7,348 bases of DNA from an uncultured Bacteroidota bacterium (GTDB lineage: Bacteria > Bacteroidota > Bacteroidia > Bacteroidales > SZUA-534): positions 1-7,348 of the forward strand of contig CALABN010000258.1 of the NCBI GenBank assembly GCA_937885735.1, written 5' to 3'. The position numbers and the translations under genes are program-made. Shown piece after piece: positions 6,575 through 7,348 of this stretch. The notes under the pieces are model-generated. The model was given only the letters and a program-made list of their open reading frames with translations, made no database searches and was not told where the DNA came from. Each line of letters begins with the position of its first letter. Position 1 is the first letter of the stretch.

Positions 6575-6802
6575 ATGTCCATTTTTTCACTTATAAATGA
6601 AAAATTACACACAAAACAATTATTAAATCTATTACATGGAATAAGAACAAATTGGGAGTGTGAATATTGTGAAAATAAAATTATTGCTTCACTTGTAAGC
6701 GAATGCGAGCAAAGTGATTGTAGGGCTTGTGAGAAATGCCCTTTGGCAGATGCTTGTCTTTACTATTACACAAGTGATGATAGCGAGTTCGATGAGGAAT
6801 AA
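6575..6802 (+). CDS. Small cysteine-rich protein, putative metal or cluster binder
   Basis: The protein has 75 residues. I do not recognise the family. The N-terminal third is plain and helical-looking (FSLINEKLHTKQLLNLLHGI). The rest has seven cysteines at 29, 32, 44, 49, 52, 55 and 61, spaced CxxC-x11-C-x4-CxxCxxC-x5-C. CRACEKCPLADAC (49-61) resembles cluster-ligating patterns such as Cx2Cx5C of radical-SAM SPASM domains, but no radical-SAM core is present. The C-terminus is acidic (SDDSEFDEE). There is no signal peptide. A zinc-ribbon or 4Fe-4S binding role is an inference from cysteine spacing. Codon use looks natural and AT-rich, like the divergent DUF4419 gene. There is no Shine-Dalgarno sequence, and A-runs precede the ATG. 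It could be a mobile-element or phage accessory protein. Confidence 0.65.
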   Translation: MSIFSLINEKLHTKQLLNLLHGIRTNWECEYCENKIIASLVSECEQSDCRACEKCPLADACLYYYTSDDSEFDEE

Positions 6803-6810
6803 TCCTCGTC
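6791..6810 (+). terminator. Hairpin over the stop codon of the cysteine-rich gene
   Basis: GATGAGGA and TCCTCGTC pair over eight positions with one T-G wobble around the loop ATAA, which contains the stop codon TAA. No T-run follows directly; the nearest is TTTTT at 6836-6840. It could act as a transcript end or a stabilising hairpin rather than a classical intrinsic terminator. Confidence 0.3.
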
Positions 6811-6811
6811 G

Positions 6812-6852
6812 GCCCGGGCGAAAATTACTTAAAAATTTTTAACTATTTCGCC
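6812..6852. repeat. Nested dyads marking a composition break
   Basis: GCCCGGGC (6812-6819) is a perfect palindrome in otherwise AT-rich DNA. GGCGAAA (6817-6823) and TTTCGCC (6846-6852) are exact reverse complements. Between them TTAAAAATTTTTAA (6829-6842) is another perfect palindrome, centred one base from the outer pair. This lies just upstream of the sigma-70-like promoter and may be a terminator remnant or a junction. Confidence 0.4.
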
Positions 6853-6864
6853 GCATCTTCTCTA

Positions 6865-6893
6865 TTGACAAATCATAATTAGTATGCTATACT
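6865..6893 (+). promoter_or_regulatory. Consensus sigma-70-type promoter with extended -10
   Basis: TTGACA (6865-6870), a 17-base spacer and TATACT (6888-6893), with TG at 6885-6886 giving an extended -10. The -35 is a perfect match, the spacer is optimal and the -10 is one base off TATAAT. The expected start is near 6900, about 35 bases before the ATG at 6935. This is the housekeeping form of Firmicutes or Proteobacteria, not the TTTGC/TAnnTTTG form of Bacteroidetes. Confidence 0.7.
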
Positions 6894-6903
6894 ATAAATG
6901 TAA

Positions 6904-7347
6904 TCAAGAGATAAACAAAAAGGAGAAATAAACCATGTTTAAGAATGAACTGACAGGAAAAATTTTTACTACAAAAGAAGATGCTGAAAGTGAAAAACTT
7001 CGTATATTCTGCTCAATTCCTCCTGCAAAGGCTTCTGATTCGTTTTCGGATGTTTTTGCCGATATATCGCCTGAATTCATTGCTTGGTTGATTGTTGCAC
7101 CTTTGGCATACCCAAAGATACCGCCTGCCCAAGCATTATCCTTGCCTTCTAGGAAAATTTTGCCTTTGTTGCTCAATTGTTCGGAACGGTTACCCCATGA
7201 GTTTTCAAGACTGTTGTTCCATGGTGTGTAGTAGCCTGCAATGCCCCCTGCTATAATCTTGGCACGAACTTCGGTATTCCTAACTTCGATATTTTCGGTA
7301 TTTGCAGCGATGTTGCAGGCGAGTCCGCCAACGCAGGAGACCGTGTC
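6904..7347 (-). CDS. GLUG-repeat-like surface protein (5' cut by window edge, 3' end doubtful)
   Basis: The frame enters from the right edge and is open to the stop ending at 6904, 147 residues. The internal TTG at 7176 is not a real start, because upstream codons continue the same pattern. Residues 1-111 show the glycine-turn repeats of GLUG-type beta-helix proteins: VGGL (6-9), AGGIAGYY (33-40), NKGKIF (60-65), AGGIFGYA (74-81), ATINQAMNSGDIS (84-96) and AGGI (108-111). Such proteins are usually secreted, cell-surface adhesin-like or IgA-protease-like repeat proteins. Residues 112-147 (EQNIRSFSLSASSFVV...) lose the pattern and are exactly antisense to the ATG-led fragment at 6935, so the true protein probably continued differently. 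The coding call for 7015-7347 is fair; the C-terminus is probably an artefact or a truncation. Confidence 0.55.
   Translation of the reverse strand, partial: DTVSCVGGLACNIAANTENIEVRNTEVRAKIIAGGIAGYYTPWNNSLENSWGNRSEQLSNKGKIFLEGKDNAWAGGIFGYAKGATINQAMNSGDISAKTSENESEAFAGGIEQNIRSFSLSASSFVVKIFPVSSFLNMVYFSFLFIS
6921..6925 (+). promoter_or_regulatory. Strong Shine-Dalgarno site AGGAG
   Basis: AAAAAGGAGA precedes the ATG at 6935 with nine bases between AGGAG and the start codon. No other gene start in the window has a comparable site, which fits the host-mismatch seen in the promoter just upstream. Confidence 0.7.
6935..7012 (+). pseudogene. 5' fragment of an unidentified gene, cut by a junction
   Basis: The promoter and ribosome binding site point to the ATG at 6935. 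The first 23-26 codons read naturally: MFKNELTGKIFTTKEDAESE then KLR, a soluble, charged start. Beyond about 7010 the frame stays open until a stop ending at 7231, but that part is antisense to the GLUG-like protein and reads like a shadow (IPPAKASDSFSDVF, LIVAPLAYPKIPP). I therefore take only the first codons as genuine and the rest as lost, on a chimeric or rearranged molecule. The exact boundary is uncertain by about 10 bases. I do not recognise the family. If the whole frame is real, it encodes a 98-residue protein. Confidence 0.45.
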
Positions 7348-7348
7348 T

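Noticed and set aside
6710..6760. Cysteine cluster considered as a radical-SAM SPASM domain
   Set aside because: The Cx2Cx5C spacing fits, but 75 residues cannot hold a radical-SAM core and no CxxxCxxC motif is present.
7177..7231. Second half of the rightward 98-codon frame as a real protein
   Set aside because: It is antisense to the GLUG-like repeats and shows no independent domain or composition of its own.

Overview
The window looks like chromosomal DNA of a gut or rumen Bacteroidales bacterium, probably Prevotella-like. The reasons are a secreted GH10 xylanase fused to a CE1 feruloyl esterase (an architecture characterised in Prevotella ruminicola), DUF4419 and DUF3237 proteins of Bacteroidetes type, gene starts without Shine-Dalgarno sequences, and a TAnnTTTG-type -7 box upstream of the xylanase. 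Both ends cut through open reading frames, so this is an internal piece or a short metagenomic contig. The assignment rests on recognised protein families and was not checked by search.

Layout. At 1-873 (+) is a LysR-family regulator of the OxyR type that lacks only about the first 17 residues. At 874-1417 is a non-coding stretch with degenerate short repeats and small hairpins, closed at 1418-1456 by a terminator hairpin that serves the xylanase. Four genes then read leftward: the xylanase/esterase (1477-3672), a secreted DUF3237 protein (3841-4350), a flavoprotein of the NADPH-dependent FMN reductase / iron-sulfur flavoprotein family (4467-5048) and a large secreted DUF4419 protein (5077-6507). 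Diverging from the DUF4419 gene is a 75-residue, seven-cysteine protein (6575-6802). The 67-base divergent spacer holds a perfect 22-base palindrome.

The right end is the odd part. Near 6803 the sequence changes character: a GC-rich patch and dyads are followed by a textbook sigma-70 promoter (TTGACA, 17 bases, TATACT with extended -10) and a strong AGGAG ribosome binding site before an ATG at 6935. None of this is the usual Bacteroidetes expression grammar. The rightward frame looks natural for only about 25 codons, after which the natural reading moves to the opposite strand: a GLUG-repeat-like surface protein running in from the right edge. The two pieces meet head-on near 7010, which suggests a recombination junction, an inversion or a chimeric assembly.

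Functionally, the xylanase/esterase is the one gene with a clear job: extracellular cleavage of arabinoxylan backbones and release of ferulate. No SusC/SusD pair, transporter or hybrid two-component regulator is visible, so it is not embedded in a complete polysaccharide utilisation locus here. The OxyR-like regulator and the flavoprotein hint at redox biology but are not adjacent. The 5077-6802 segment is much more AT-rich (about one third GC in hand-counted lines, against about one half in the xylanase) and may have been acquired separately.
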